64,000 bases of DNA from Eunapius fragilis (GCA_963681505.1 OY811976.1:8374149-8438148); one strand, 5' to 3'. Counted from the first letter of the stretch, positions 47,286 through 60,325 are shown. Notes: generated by a model not told the origin, from the letters alone. A program made the numbers and translations.

Positions 47286-48010
47286 CACATAAATTATTAT
47301 TGTTATCGATACGCGATTCGAAAGTAGGATAACTGTGGATAATTGTATTTGTTCACATACATTCCCAGACATCACGTTGAACAAAACTAGAAGCCTTGTA
47401 CTAAAAAGCCGGTATAATAATGTGCCAACAATGTTTGCTAACAAAACAATGAAAACTTGCATGTCAACGAGGAAGAGCTAATTGGTGTAATGCATAATTA
47501 TTATTATGCCCAAAATGTGCTATCAAAACCTTCATCTCGATGTATTTTACGAAGTCGCAATGCTCTCATGCGTAATACTGACGCGTTATTAAATCTAACT
47601 GATCATGATAGCGTTAGAAAATGTATTAAGTCATGCAAAATTCATTATTAATAGCTGTTCTCGTGACCCGGACACGAAAGAAAGCATTTATTGCCATGCT
47701 AACTACCGAAAGGCAACCACAATCGGATAGCACACACCACTTTCGTATCCGCTCCTGGTTCTTATCATAATTGCCCCTCTAGTAATAAATGAGCGGCTAT
47801 TATCAACATTGTAACAGCGCACACATGCATGCGTTTGACATACATACACTTTCCTATAACTAACTTATAGATATGGAAGGTTATCTTAAACCGTTTTACT
47901 TCATGCTCCACTGTGAAGCCGCCATGCTGGATTAATACGTGTTCTAGATATCACATGTATGTAATTTCATAGCCATATTCATTTGTTACGTCACTGATGG
48001 GCGTTCCTCC
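47286..48010. other. intergenic spacer, putative promoter region of the ANKIB1-like gene
   Basis: No gene is present. The last few hundred bases precede the start codon at 48011 and should hold its promoter and 5' UTR, but I recognise no specific element. Confidence 0.4.
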
Positions 48011-48542
48011 ATGGGCGGGGTAGAAACCAAACTCGTTGGTCTGCTGCAGGACAAGAAGCTCGGCGAGGCCCTGGAGCTATGGTTGGACAACCCGAAGTTG
48101 CGGGAACGGATTGATCCCAACGCCCCAATGAAGTGGTCGTGGAATCAGGACGCAGACACGCCTCTTCACTACGCAGCGAGATACGGGTCCAAGCCGCTGC
48201 TGTGGCTCCTGCTCAGCAAAGGAGGCGATCCCTTTGTCAGGAACGCCAAGGGGGAGACACCCATGCACATCGTTTGCACCTCGTCCAAACACGATTCCAA
48301 AACCGACGCCGTTCAGGCGGACATGTTGGAGGTATTGCTGACGAAGATTCCAGAAGTGACTGGGGATGATACGTATGACATAATTTCAGACAAAGAACAC
48401 GAAGGTAGCTGGCATCATTTGTCACTCGCATGCATTGACAAGCAAGCATGCGAGACGAGCTGAACCTAGGGATAGTGGACAAGGTATATATATATATGTC
48501 AGCTATAAACACAGGCCATTACGCCGGTATGTGTGTGCGGGT

Positions 48543-48576
<34 letters not shown>

Positions 48577-51500
48577 TCATAAACCATCATGATTGACACG
48601 CATTCCTGCTGCTTAAGTTACGAATCATGATATACTGTACTTAGCTATACCAGTTTGCTTCGTATATAGTACTGATGTTTATGCCGGCAGATGTTATACG
48701 TACGTGTCCCGGGGTTTATTACAATACTAACACAGGCCAGGAACACTCCCTTGCATTTGGCAGCTGCATCTGGACTACAAGGCTGCGTGGAGGTACACAT
48801 ATCATACGTGCATGCCGCATACTATTGTCGTAACCATGAAAATTGTCTATCAAACATATCACTCGTGGTTTACTTTCCCAGGTTCTGTTAGCTCACGGCG
48901 CCCCTCTGTTTGCCCACAACGTAGCGGGGCAGACTCCATGCGAGGCAGCAGCACAGGCCAAACACGAGGACATAGCCAAGCTCCTGGAGTGCAAAATGGT
49001 CCTGATGGTAAGAAGCGGATGATATTAGTACACTTAGCCATTTTTATACAACGTTCCTTTCAGGAAAGCAATTCTTTGGGGACAGATGAAAAATCCACAG
49101 CTATGGGAAGAAGAAATGTAAGAACATTCAGATTACACCACACGTGATAGTAGCAGATGAGAAAAGGGGGGAAATGAGGAGGGGGTGTAAGGACAATAGT
49201 TTGTGAGAGCAACGTTTATGTATAATAATCACTGTATTGTACATTGTATTTACTATTATTCAAATATGGCGCAAATGTGTATGCAAATATTGCATAAGTG
49301 ACATTTCCGCTATAGTAAATAAATCCTTTATATTTACTATTGTGTTGATATCACATATGCCACTAACACATTTGCACCACATTTGGTGAATAGTAAAATG
49401 CAGTGAATTATGTTTATTAGTATATTCACAGATTTTTTATTTATGACTCAATGCAGGCATTTCACAACACCGTTTCTCTTCAAGCTCTCCAGAAAGGAAT
49501 TGTAGAGAGAGTTGCATGCACACTGGAGGTATGCAAAAAAAAAAAATGGCTGTAGGTCAATGCCAGTGCAGTGGTCATTTCTAATTGCAAAAGTATTAAA
49601 AAGTTCCCCCATAATACTCAGGTTGCAGAATTCCCAGCTGAAGCTCTTCTGAAAGCATTTGGTAAACACCCTCAATCACTTATTCATGTCAGTAATCTAT
49701 ATCTAAAAGGCGAAGTCAGTCTTTTTTAATTGAGCCGTTTATTGAAATTAAAATTCCTTCTCAACAGCATATAGTATGCAGAGTTATGCAGACTCTGCAT
49801 ATGAAGAATATGCAGATACATATCATTGAAGTGCCCATATGCAGACGTCTGCATATGGACACTTCAATGATATGCGTCTGCATATTCTTCATATGCAGAG
49901 TTTGCGTGACACTGTATACTACGTTCTGTCACGCAATATGCATGCATGCATGCATGCAAGAGCACAAAAGAGCATTAGTGGCTCTTTCATATCATTCTAA
50001 CAAAATATCAATAATATTATGAACACATGGCATTAGGGATTGATGGAGAAAAATCACCTCTGCATAACCAAAGCACTTTATTACCTAACATGTACATGTT
50101 GCACTGTTTTTATTTTGCATGCCGGTATTTTATCATGCAATTGTCATATAGCAAAAGTTGGCAAACTAAACTATTCTATGCTCCCATCAGGCTGGTCTGA
50201 AGATCTGGTCACAGAGGCCTGGAAGCAGGACATGTATGCGGCATGCCAGAAGGCGGGGCTAAGCAAGGAGGTGTTAGAAGGGAGCCAGAGGAGAAAAACA
50301 TTGTCAAATTCTGCACATGAGGTATAGAGTCTGTAAAAAGGTAGTATGGGACAATGCAAAATTATTTTTCAAGCAAAAAAGACCATATATATATATATAT
50401 ATACATACACATATATATATAAGGCACTAGTAAAATTTTTATAGGTACACATTTCAATGCAAGAGTTATTCAATTTGCATCTAAGGATGAAATACCCATG
50501 GATGCAGACATTCTTTGAACAGTATATAAGTCAACACATCCTCAAGATAAAATATTCTACCTTTTGCAGTGTGAGATATGCCTTGAAGACACCTGTCCTG
50601 CAGATGGGATATATGTCACCTGTGGGCACCACTTCTGTAGAGAATGCATAGCAAGGTGCGATTACCATATCATCTTTCATCATACTAGGCACTCAATATC
50701 CCTTGGTACGTATGCCACATGATGGCATTTATCAAATGTAGGTACCTGGAGCTGCAGATCAACGAGGGAGGAGGGAAGGAGATAAGATGCCCTGCACATG
50801 GCTGCTATATCCTAGTCCCAAATGTGAGTGGTACACAATTCATAGTATGTGTATATATGAAATTACTTGTGATGGAATATCTTATAGGCTGATCTGATCA
50901 TTGTATAAATGAAAATACATGACACTACATATTCTAGCAATTCAAAATTGTGTAACAAATAATGGGATTCTTCTGTTTTCATTTTGCACTGAGCTAAACT
51001 CTTAAGTTGAATAAAATCAGGGATTACCTGTGCACACATCTGCCGTTAACACACACATCCGAGAAATTGTTTCCTAAGGTTGCTTGTTATGAGAAACACT
51101 TAATGCAATATGAGGGCCTCATTTTAGGGAAACCCCCCCCCCCCCCCCTTCCCTTTTTTCATTAATGCAATTAATTCATCACATTCCAGGCAGTGCCATC
51201 ACTCACAAATGAAATTCATAATGCATCGGTGCGAATGGATGCGCTGCTTTGATCCTCCTTATTCATTGTTTAACCCCCTTTGCACTAGCAAGCATTCAAC
51301 TAGTGCATTATGTACATATATTGAGAGGACATATTGGTGGCTGTGCTGTCGGAGGGTCTATTTCAGAGGTACACGGACCTCAACATCAAGCAGTTTGTGG
51401 GTTCTTGCAAGGACATGAAGTGGTGTCCCCATCCCGGCTGTAGCTATGCAATTAAGTTGCCCGATGGTGAGTCCAGCGTGGTAGGTGTGGCCAGGGCGGA

Positions 51501-53660
51501 GTCGCCGGACGTGGGGATCAATGTGGTGTGTGGAAGAGGTCACTGGGTCTGCTGGTGAGTTTGATGCAAATAATATTGTTCCATATCCAAAATGTGTGTA
51601 TGCAATATCATCAGTAAGTAATGTGTGATGCTCTGTATGACTAATGCAGAGGATTTAAGTTTAAGAAAGAGGTAGCTACTCACATGCAGAGGCAGTACAA
51701 ATAGTGGTACTAAACCTCCACTTCCCACCCCCACCCCCACCCCACACCCCTCTACCCCCAAGGACATGCCTCCAAGAGGCCCATGAGCCATGCGACTGTG
51801 AACTGTGGAGGATGTGGAAAGGGGAGATTAGCAGGATTGAGATCAGTACGCTGGACATGTGGCTAACGATACTGTTTTAATGTGTGCTAAATTACATTAG
51901 CCAATGATACTAAATGCAGAGAAGCGATCGAAAGTGAGAGATGCATGATACTTCGACACACAAAACCTTGCCCCAATTGCAGGTATACGCTCTGGAACTA
52001 TTGAGTGTGTCATGTGGCATTTTGTACGTGTGCATTTGGTCTTTGTATACAGCATAGCGATTCAAAAGAAGGAAGGATGCAACCAGATGGGCTGCAAGAA
52101 TGTAAGGCCCCCATATAAGCAGCCCTCAGGGCACCATACATGAGTACCTCTGCCTACCCTATTTGCAGTGTGGACACACGTTCTGCTGGCGGTGTATGGA
52201 CCCTTGGGAGAACCACAGCCAGAAAACAGGAGGCAGTTTTTTGTAAGCATTTAATTCGCTATATGCACACGGATGCGTTAATTACTTCATTTGCGTCCGT
52301 CTGCTGCATAAGAATCTTTTGTGGCTGTATGCGAGATTACGTTTGGTATTATACATACAGCTGCAATCGTTACAAGGAGAGAGCTGAAGCCAGAAAAAGG
52401 CTAATGACATCAAAATCCCTAGAGACAAGGAGAACAAGTGTAGAAAGCATGATTGAAGCAAGGAGACACCAGAGCGTAGAAGGCATGATTGAAACAAGGA
52501 GACACCAGAGCGTAGAGGGTACAGGTTTTGTAGGCCAAAAGAATGTAGAAGTTGTTAGTGATGCAGGTATAGGAGCAATGGAGAGAAGAAAGACTGCAGA
52601 AGATCAGAACAGGTTCATGCACTACTACAACCGCTATGATAACCACCTTCAGAGTATAAAGGTATGTCTTCAAACACAGCATTTCCATATTTAGATGCCT
52701 GTGTATGTTCATAGATTGAGCAGAAACTACTAGAAGAATCAACAGCTAAGTCCAAAGAAATGAGTCAAACATTGGAGTCATGTATGCTATTCTTTAATGC
52801 ACATAATATTAATAATACATTACAAATTTTCTACTAAAGTTGTAGCCAAACGAAGAGTCATTCGCTTCTGTAGCGATGGCAACATACTATCATCCGATAT
52901 GCCACCTGTTCACACTAACATCAACTTCCTTGAGGATGTCATGCTGATTCTGCTGAGATCAAGACAAATACTTTCTGCTTCTTATGCATTCGAATATTTC
53001 TCAGACCTTATTGATGAACATCATCAGGGCTCTGAAGAGTTACAGGTACCTCACAGCTACCTAAGTGCATGGTAATGAGCATGGTTAGCAGTCTCAGTTC
53101 TGTCCCCATACCATAACGCATCTGTCACATTCAGATTGTCATTTGTTGTCATGATGGAACATAATATGGGATATTTTCTGAATGGGGATCAAATATATAT
53201 ATTCTAAGAGATGCATTTAGGTCCAGCTAAAAAAACTCCTTTCTTATGCACTGTGCTTGGTCTCATGGAGTTACAATGACCTGAAATTTTTAAATGTTGT
53301 CTGCAATACAGCTGCACTTGTCAACCCCTGGTGCCACTTCCTAGCTGGAAGATTTCACATGCACATTAGGTCTTTGAGTAGAACAGCAGCTATCGTATGC
53401 CCTTTGTTATTATGTTCCTGCATATGTAGTATTCTGCCTTCATATCTAACACACACACACATTTCATACTGCTTCTTAAGTTGGTTTTGATTCCCTTTCA
53501 TTAGGGCAACCTTGAAGAAGCTGTAGAGACCCTCTCACAGATGGTAAACAGACCTTATCTCTGCACACCGCACTCTGTAATGGCTGCCATGGCTAGCACA
53601 GTCGGCAATCTTAGTCAGATGTATATTAAGTCAATGCTGAGCAAACGACATTTGTGGTAA
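48011..53660 (+). CDS. ANKIB1-like: ankyrin-repeat RBR E3 ubiquitin ligase, ANKIB1-like (complete)
   Basis: Nineteen inferred exons are 48011-48372, 48741-48792, 48882-49007, 49064-49117, 49457-49528, 49622-49661, 50191-50321, 50570-50655, 50742-50823, 51190-51228, 51367-51554, 51763-51845, 51901-51982, 52053-52101, 52169-52242, 52361-52661, 52715-52781, 52846-53045 and 53505-53660. They join in frame to 747 residues. Order of parts is N-terminal MGGVET (fits a myristoylation signal, as does vertebrate ANKIB1), ankyrin repeats (about 45-175), RING1 (CEICLEDTC, from about 280), IBR, RING2 with KKEGCNQMGC (predicted catalytic Cys near 475), and an Ariadne-like helical region ending SKRHLW. RBR ligases receive ubiquitin from E2 on the RING2 Cys. 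Vertebrate ANKIB1 is about 1,090 residues; the disordered ubiquitin-interacting tail is absent here. The linker in exon 16 carries a short internal repeat, RRHQSVEG. Confidence 0.93.
49765..49928. mobile_element. foldback element in intron 6 of the ANKIB1-like gene
   Basis: This palindrome of about 164 bp has arms of about 80 bp (ACTCTGCATATGAAGAATAT on both strands) and a centre at GCAGACGTCTGC. It lies wholly within an intron of 529 bp, which would be much shorter without it. Confidence 0.85.
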
Positions 53661-54457
53661 AACAAGATATCTACAATGTATTTACCCAACTTTATATATT
53701 CAGCTTCGATTGATAATACTTGGTTTCCTTGCATTCACTCAGAGCGTTTAAAATTAATGCAATTAAACAATCACTGAACTAGAAGGTATGGTTAGGTGCA
53801 TGTAATGTCTTAGAACTGGTCGGCGGGTGATACGAGTCTATCGCATTAGTTGGTAACTCGCTTTTACATGATTTTTATGCTTGTTTTAGGATACCGCGCG
53901 AGTGGCGGCATATAGTGTGAACGCTTCCACATTGGGCTCCTTAACATATGGATGATAAGATCTTCTGCATCCGCTATTAATGTTGCTATAAAGATACACT
54001 GATTGGGTACGAGATAAACAAAAGCTGGGCGGGAACGAACATGTACAACGGAGGAAGTAAGACGCTCACGTGGCACTTTATACGTGTCGCATGCAACATA
54101 TACTGTATGACGCAGTTACGCAACTAAACAATGCAACCATGGCAGGAGGTCTATGCAAGTTTTTTTTTTTTTTTTTTTGTAAGGTGGAAGTGTTCGGGTT
54201 ATATAGATGCGCATGCTTTGAAAACGAGCCGTTTTCCGGATGGGGGCTTGCGTATTAACAATGCAAAAGCCGATGCGAGTTCATTTTGCAAATAATAATT
54301 ATCGTAACTAAAACACGTACAGGTATCTAGTGTTATAGTCTGAAAAGGTATCTACTGAAAAAAAAAACTCTATTACGCATAATGACGGTACATCTCACTG
54401 AAAAACATGTTACTTTTAAATTCACTTGAAACAGTCTGCGAGAGACAATGTATATTA
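53661..54457. other. intergenic spacer, 3' flank of the ANKIB1-like gene
   Basis: No further gene is seen. A T-run lies at about 54160-54178. Confidence 0.4.
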
Positions 54458-54560
54458 ACAAGTCATTAAAACATTGCGAGAAACTTGGTGGCTTATAGGA
54501 TTGGAAGGCAAAAGCACGGGGAAAATATTGTCTGAAATGTAAAAATGTAAGGCACTCATA
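54458..54560. mobile_element. MITE family A, decayed half copy
   Basis: AAACATTGCGAGAAACTTGG and GGCTTATAGGATTGGAAGGC match one arm of the family. The other arm is missing. It abuts the full copy that follows. Confidence 0.6.
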
Positions 54561-54569
54561 TATATATAT

Positions 54570-54851
54570 ACAAGTGATAAAAACATTCTCTATGCGAGAA
54601 GGTTAGTGGTATATAGGAATCAAAAGCGGTGGTGGTGTAAAAAGCAAGGGAACAAGGCTTGTGATTGAAAAGGAAAAATGAAATAGACCTATATTAGCAG
54701 CATGTCATGTTTAACTGTGCGCGCTAATATAGGTCTATTTCATTTTTCCTTTTCAATCACAAGCCTTGTTCCCTTGCTTTTTACACCACCACCGCTTTTG
54801 ATTCCTATATACCACTAACCTTCTCGCATAGAGAATGTTTTTATCACTTGT
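54570..54851. mobile_element. palindromic MITE, family A (near-perfect hairpin)
   Basis: A close relative of 36979-37263 with ACAAGTGATAAAAACATTCT at both ends. It forms the left end of the second copy of unit D. Confidence 0.92.
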
Positions 54852-55517
54852 TTCCTACATTTTTTTGGTGGATTTACATGTAGTATTGTATTTAGTTCTG
54901 GAAACTTAGCAAGAATGTCAAATGACAGTTTTATTTTAGAATCTCGTGGCCATGCAATTTTTTGAGGTGTGGGTGTACCATTAAAACACACAGTATTACA
55001 ATAAATACCACTTATATAAAACCCAGGAGTGTGTCCTGCATATTGTATATCGAGGATCAAGATGTATACTGCTGTATATTTTGGACTAGGATATACTGCT
55101 GTATCCAGGATATACAGCAGGTAGAGCAGGTGGAGCTAATCCTGCAGCTGGAATGGAACGAATCCTGGACCTGGATGTGGAGCAGGTAGGGCGACTCCTG
55201 GACCTGGAACAGATGATTTAAACAACTGTTAGTTAATAATATTCAAATCCTCCACTGGCAATGAGGCCATATAATACATCAAAGATTACATGTACCCACT
55301 GATCTCACGCTATTATCAGATTAAACCATGCCACAATACGTTGTCACAGCAACTTTGACACTATTATCAGATCAGTATAAACTATGCACCACAATACACA
55401 TTATTACGAAATTGTCAGCGAACAGCGTATATCTACCGCTGTAACTGTTGCATAAAATATTCCTTCCATTTTAGCGATACACTATACATGCTATAATTTT
55501 TGTACAGATCCAACATT
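54852..55517 (+). repeat. duplicated unit D, copy 2, left part
   Basis: This matches 37264-37902 with small indels, including the segment TCGTGGCCATGCAATTTTTT and the AGCAGGTGGAGCTAATCCTG segment. It is interrupted at an ATT by the inserted element that follows. Confidence 0.9.
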
Positions 55518-57227
55518 GGGCTATTCCAGTTAATAAGTGTACACCCCTACTGATGACATCAATTTAAAAACCCCCATTATAAAACGTTTCCTTATGAGTA
55601 ATTGCTGTATCCATAAACAAAAATGTCATAGGTGTAATAGCGTTAACCCTACTTTGATCCCAAGTATGGTCAGGTAATGTTCTCTTTTTCCAACATCGTC
55701 CTGGCCTTTGTACTGGTGAAATGTCACCACAAACAATCGCTTTTCCCGTAAAAAAAAAACAGAATTTTACGGGTTTCCTTGGTTACGAACCCCCTCTGGT
55801 TACGGGCTTGAAAGTAGTCCATGTATTGTAGTAGGACCTGATCCATAGTTCAGATTATCAGTGACACCCAGAGCCTGAAGTAGTCGTTATTATTAAACTA
55901 TTGAGCAATACATTTATGACCCTCGCACCTATCACTTATTTTTATTACCTGTGCTTGTTAATGGAGGGTGGCAATTCATTGCAGACGATTGTGGCGTCAA
56001 GTGTGCCTATAATGCGGTGGAAATATTCAATCGATCATACGTATAAGTAATGTAACATATAGAGAAAGGTTGGTGACCAAAATGGGTCAACTCATATACA
56101 GCAAAACGTGACAGAACAATTCAAGCAAGCTACTGCCCTACCCCCCGCCCCCTCCGTGTGCATTGATTAGAACAAGCTTTAGAACACGTACTGCTATATG
56201 ACTTATGACACACTTTCTGGTGCTCAAGATTGTAGCGCACGCCACTTTGTAGGGTACTGATTGAGGCGTAAGCTTCTGAACTACATAACCAAGGGCTGCA
56301 TGGCAGCCGTGCATTACGCACGCTGAACAAGCTATACTGCTAAGTGTATTCCCACTTCGCCATGCACGCGCAGCAGTATATACATATATGAAACGATTGT
56401 GCGCTTAATAGGTTGCTAGCAACAAACCTTGCCGTTAACGGGAGACATTTTATGGTGGGCACGAGACGGAGCATGCACTATATGTAATCCAATATGAAAT
56501 ACTTCTGTGGAATATGGAACCGAATTTTCAAATGGGAAGACCTATGTTTAAAGGCATAGAATAGTTGCTTTATGAATCTGCAATATGTTTCACAAAGGAA
56601 TAAACAACAGGACTTTAACGTTATTGAAGTTATAGACCGTGGAATATTGTGATGAGAATCTCAACTCATTGACCTCATACGTTAGAAAAAAGGCCCAGCA
56701 ATTAAATGGAACCGGTCGGGAAAAATCTGGTGACATACTTAAAAATGTGCTGTACTAACAATCATAAGGGGAGCTACGCTGGGAAAACATCTAGTACGCT
56801 TGTCCCATACTGTTTATAGAACGAACCGCGAATTAATTCGTGACTCGCGTCGACCGCTCATTGAAGAGGTATGCCTTTTGTCAGCAAATTATATGGCCAC
56901 ATAGGGCTGTGAGTCTATTAAGTTATTAACTAACATTCAAAGACAAACAAATATGAGTAATAGCATCATGATCTGAAGATGTGAAGCACACTTCCATACA
57001 AAGTCATAACGGAATGAATTATCAGTAGAATAAATTTTAACATTGTATGCGTAATCAATACATTGTTTGCTTAATTTTTCGCAGTTTTGATCTTTGCCTA
57101 ATATTAAATATGGGTATTTAAAAGAACTTAAAAAAACATGTAATCATCTGAGTTCTCAATTCCAACATTCACTGTGTGTAACGTAAACAACATAATATAA
57201 TACAATTCATAAACTGGATATTATGAA

Positions 57228-57362
57228 GGGTCCAAGTGAGGGTGTGACTGAGAAGTCCAAGTGAGGGTGACTGATGAGTCCAGTGAGGGTGTGACTGAAG
57301 GGTGGGTCCAAGTGAGGGTGTGACTGACAAGTCCAAGTGAGGGTGTGACTGAAGGCTCTGAG
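57228..57362. repeat. minisatellite of about 25 bp, five or so copies
   Basis: The unit is roughly GTCCAAGTGAGGGTGTGACT plus a variable short spacer. It lies inside the 3,679-bp element. Open frames over it are repeat artefacts. Confidence 0.85.
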
Positions 57363-58129
57363 TAGTGGGGGTGAGTATGACAGCTGGCACATATGGCTGA
57401 CCACAGTTGTACCCTCTGAAAGAGAATGGATAAAATTTGAATTTGACCAGTAACTTGCAAATACTTATGTAATATTGCTTCATTCTTATTATATACTGTA
57501 ATTACCATATTTGCAAGCAGACTTACATGATGGACAGACACTGTGTGCTAATAGGTTCGTATGCATGGATATCTATGGGTTGATTTATATTTGGGAACTC
57601 CCTTCAATAAGCTAGAAGGTTGGCAGATAATGTACATGACTCTAGGATGCTGTGGTTGGATAGAGTTACAGATGGTCATTGTTTTAATTCTCATTTTTTT
57701 GTTTGACTAGGCATGGCTTTAATCACATCTATTCCAAAGTGCTTTCTTTGACAAGGATGGATGAACGCTGGAGAAGAGAAGTGGGCTAAGATGCTAAATG
57801 AGAACTTGTTTTCACTTTAGCTGCACAGATTGCAAAGTTTCTGTAGGGATTGTTATATGTACATGTATTTTGAATGTTTTATATGTTTGAATTTCATAGC
57901 CATTGCAACAATTCATTTGTCAAAACAGATGTAACATGCATGGTAACAATAAATCTGATACCTCTGTTATACAGTTTAAGTGCATGTGAGGGTTATTTAC
58001 ACACTGCTAGGTAAATCATTATGAATGCAAAATACAACTATCTGTCTTACTCAAATCCATCAAATTTACATTCGAATTCCATGGGGAAGGAAATACATAC
58101 CAGATACTAGCATACTTAGGACATGATTG

Positions 58130-59075
58130 ATATAGCCCCCCCCAGGACAGTCTAACATACCAGCATACAGAACCCCAGGACAGTCTACATACCAGCATAC
58201 AGACCCCCAGGACAGTCTAACATACCAGCATACAGAACCCCAGGACAGTCTACATACCAGCATACAGACCCCCAGGACAGTCTTACATACCAGCATACAC
58301 ACCCCAGGACAGTCTAAAGTCTAACATACCAGCATACAGACCCCCAGGACAGTCAAACATACCAGCATACAGACCCCCAGGACAGTCTTACATACCAGCA
58401 TACAGACCCCCATGCAGGACGGTCTAACATACCAGCATACACGCAGTCTTACATACCAGCATACAGACCCCCAGGACAGTCTTACATACCAGCATACAGA
58501 CCCCCAGGACAGTCTTACATACCAGCATACAGACCCCCAGGACAGTCAAACATACCAGCATACAGACCCCCAGGACAGTCTTACATACCAGCATTCAGAC
58601 CCCCAGGACGGTCTAACATACCAGCATACACGCCCCCAGGACGGTCTAACATACCAGCATACAGACCCCCAGGACTGTCTAACATACCAGCATACAGACC
58701 CTTACATACCAGTATACACGCACCCAGGACAGTCTTACATACCAGCATACAGACCCCCAGGACAGTCTTACATACCAGCATACAGACCCCCAGGACAGTC
58801 AAACATACCAGCATACAGACCCCCAGGACAGTCTTACATACCAGCATACAGACCCCCAGGACGGTCTAACATACCAGCATACACGCCCCCAGGACAGTCT
58901 AACATACCAGCATACAGACCCCCAGGACTGTCTAACATACCAGCATACAGACCCCCAGGACAGTCTTACATACCAGCATACAGACCCCCAGGACAGTCTT
59001 ACATACCAGCATACAGACCCCCAGGACTGTCTAACATACCAGCATACAGACCCCCAGGACGGTCTTACATACCAG
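58130..59075. repeat. 33-bp minisatellite, about 28 copies
   Basis: The unit reads approximately ACCCCCAGGACAGTC plus TTACATACCAGCATACAG. Copies differ by point changes and a few indels. Because 33 is a multiple of three, long open frames appear on both strands. They contain only the repeated peptide and should not be taken as genes. It occupies the right side of the 3,679-bp element. Confidence 0.95.
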
Positions 59076-59196
59076 CAGCAAATAGCAGCAAAATTATAGA
59101 CCCCCAGGACAGTTCGTGTATATCCCCCCCAATCCCCCCCCAGGACATGGATTTTTGTCATCAGTAGGGGTGTACGCTTATTTACTGGAATAGCCC

Positions 59197-60325
59197 ATTC
59201 ATGGTGTAACGCACCTTCGGGTGGTCGCTTTGTTGGTCCCTTCAGTAGCGCGCTTGACACCTTGTCGTGTCTTGTATTGCACTCGTTTGGCATATCTGTA
59301 GGTGTACGAGTGGCTAGTTGTTGCCGGGTTTTTTTTTTCTGTAAGGGCGGTGGTGGGAGAGACACATTCTAATTGGAGCCTCTTGCTTCACATATATCTG
59401 CTGTAGACTGTATACCGTAGTATCTGATCGCGTATGTACATGTAGTTCCGCCGACAGAATTCGAAAGTTATGCTATAAGAAGCTATAGCATAGAAATCAA
59501 TTCGGTCAACGCGCGATAGTGTCGGGTACTTACGTGTATGGTAGTTTTTGGCTTTCATCTCAAGCTGCGTAACGAATGATAGAGTTGAGAGCAACGCACA
59601 GGTGTCATGCAGAAAATGATACCTTGAATATTCGTCAGGAGGCTTCCTATAACGTTATCGCATATCACTGCTCCATTCCGTTTCTCAACCATTTGGCAAT
59701 ATGGTTGGACATTTATACATGAAGCCGTAGGGACCCTGAAATCATCAAAAAGGCCTCAGAGACAGATGCTCTTAGATTCAGTGCGTATACCTCTTCCACA
59801 GCGTGCAGGAATATTAAGAATTGAATCACGCCCACGACACGTGGCTATTATTAAATTATTGCGTTTAAAAATAGCTAGCTGATGTAATTGGGTATTTTTA
59901 ACCGAATACCAAATGAGGTACTATTCGCTTTAGTTAATTGCCCGAACAGTTAGGCGTCTAACAGACCCCCGAAGATAACCTGCGGACGCATCCTGAAGCG
60001 ATTGGTACACTTGGCGTGCTTTACAAACGCTCCTGTCGTGAGTTATACTCTCCGGAAGGAAGAAGAAGAAGAAGCCGACGGAGGAGAAATTTTAGGTGGG
60101 ACTGGGTACGGACGATGGGGACGAGTATTTTTGTTCTCTAAAAGTACACCGTCTTATGACACAGATACAGCGCAGAAATGTTCTCCTTTTTGATATCGCT
60201 CGATTGCCACTAAGAGCGAAGTGACCCGATTCTTAAATGTCCCGCTAGACGTGAGTGACGTTTTTATAAAGACATTCATGATACTGCAGGATTCCTATAT
60301 GGAACCTACTCGCGTAGGTTCCGAT
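59197..60325 (+). repeat. duplicated unit D, copy 2, right part
   Basis: This continues the match to 37900-38998 after the inserted element, and ends at the GGAACCTACTCGCGTAGGTT palindrome. Beyond it the two copies diverge completely. Confidence 0.9.

Larger units (their letters stand above)
55518..59196. mobile_element. 3,679-bp non-autonomous DNA transposon with TIRs
   Basis: Inverted ends of about 40 bp begin GGGCTATTCCAGT and contain GTACACCCCTACTGATGAC (55518-55557 and 59157-59196). ATT flanks both sides (55515-55517 and 59197-59199), and the paralogous empty site at 37900-37902 has a single ATT, proving an insertion with a 3-bp duplication. A 3-bp duplication with G-rich ends points to PIF/Harbinger-type mobility, although ATT is not the usual TWA target. 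I find no transposase or Myb-like frame; the interior holds two minisatellites and unassigned sequence. Confidence 0.9.

Noticed and set aside
58130-59075. Regular repeats that might suggest a CRISPR array
   Set aside because: Repeats are head-to-tail without unique spacers, and the window is eukaryotic.
58412-59167. A 251-codon plus-strand open frame and overlapping minus-strand frames
   Set aside because: They consist only of the 33-bp minisatellite, whose length keeps all frames open.
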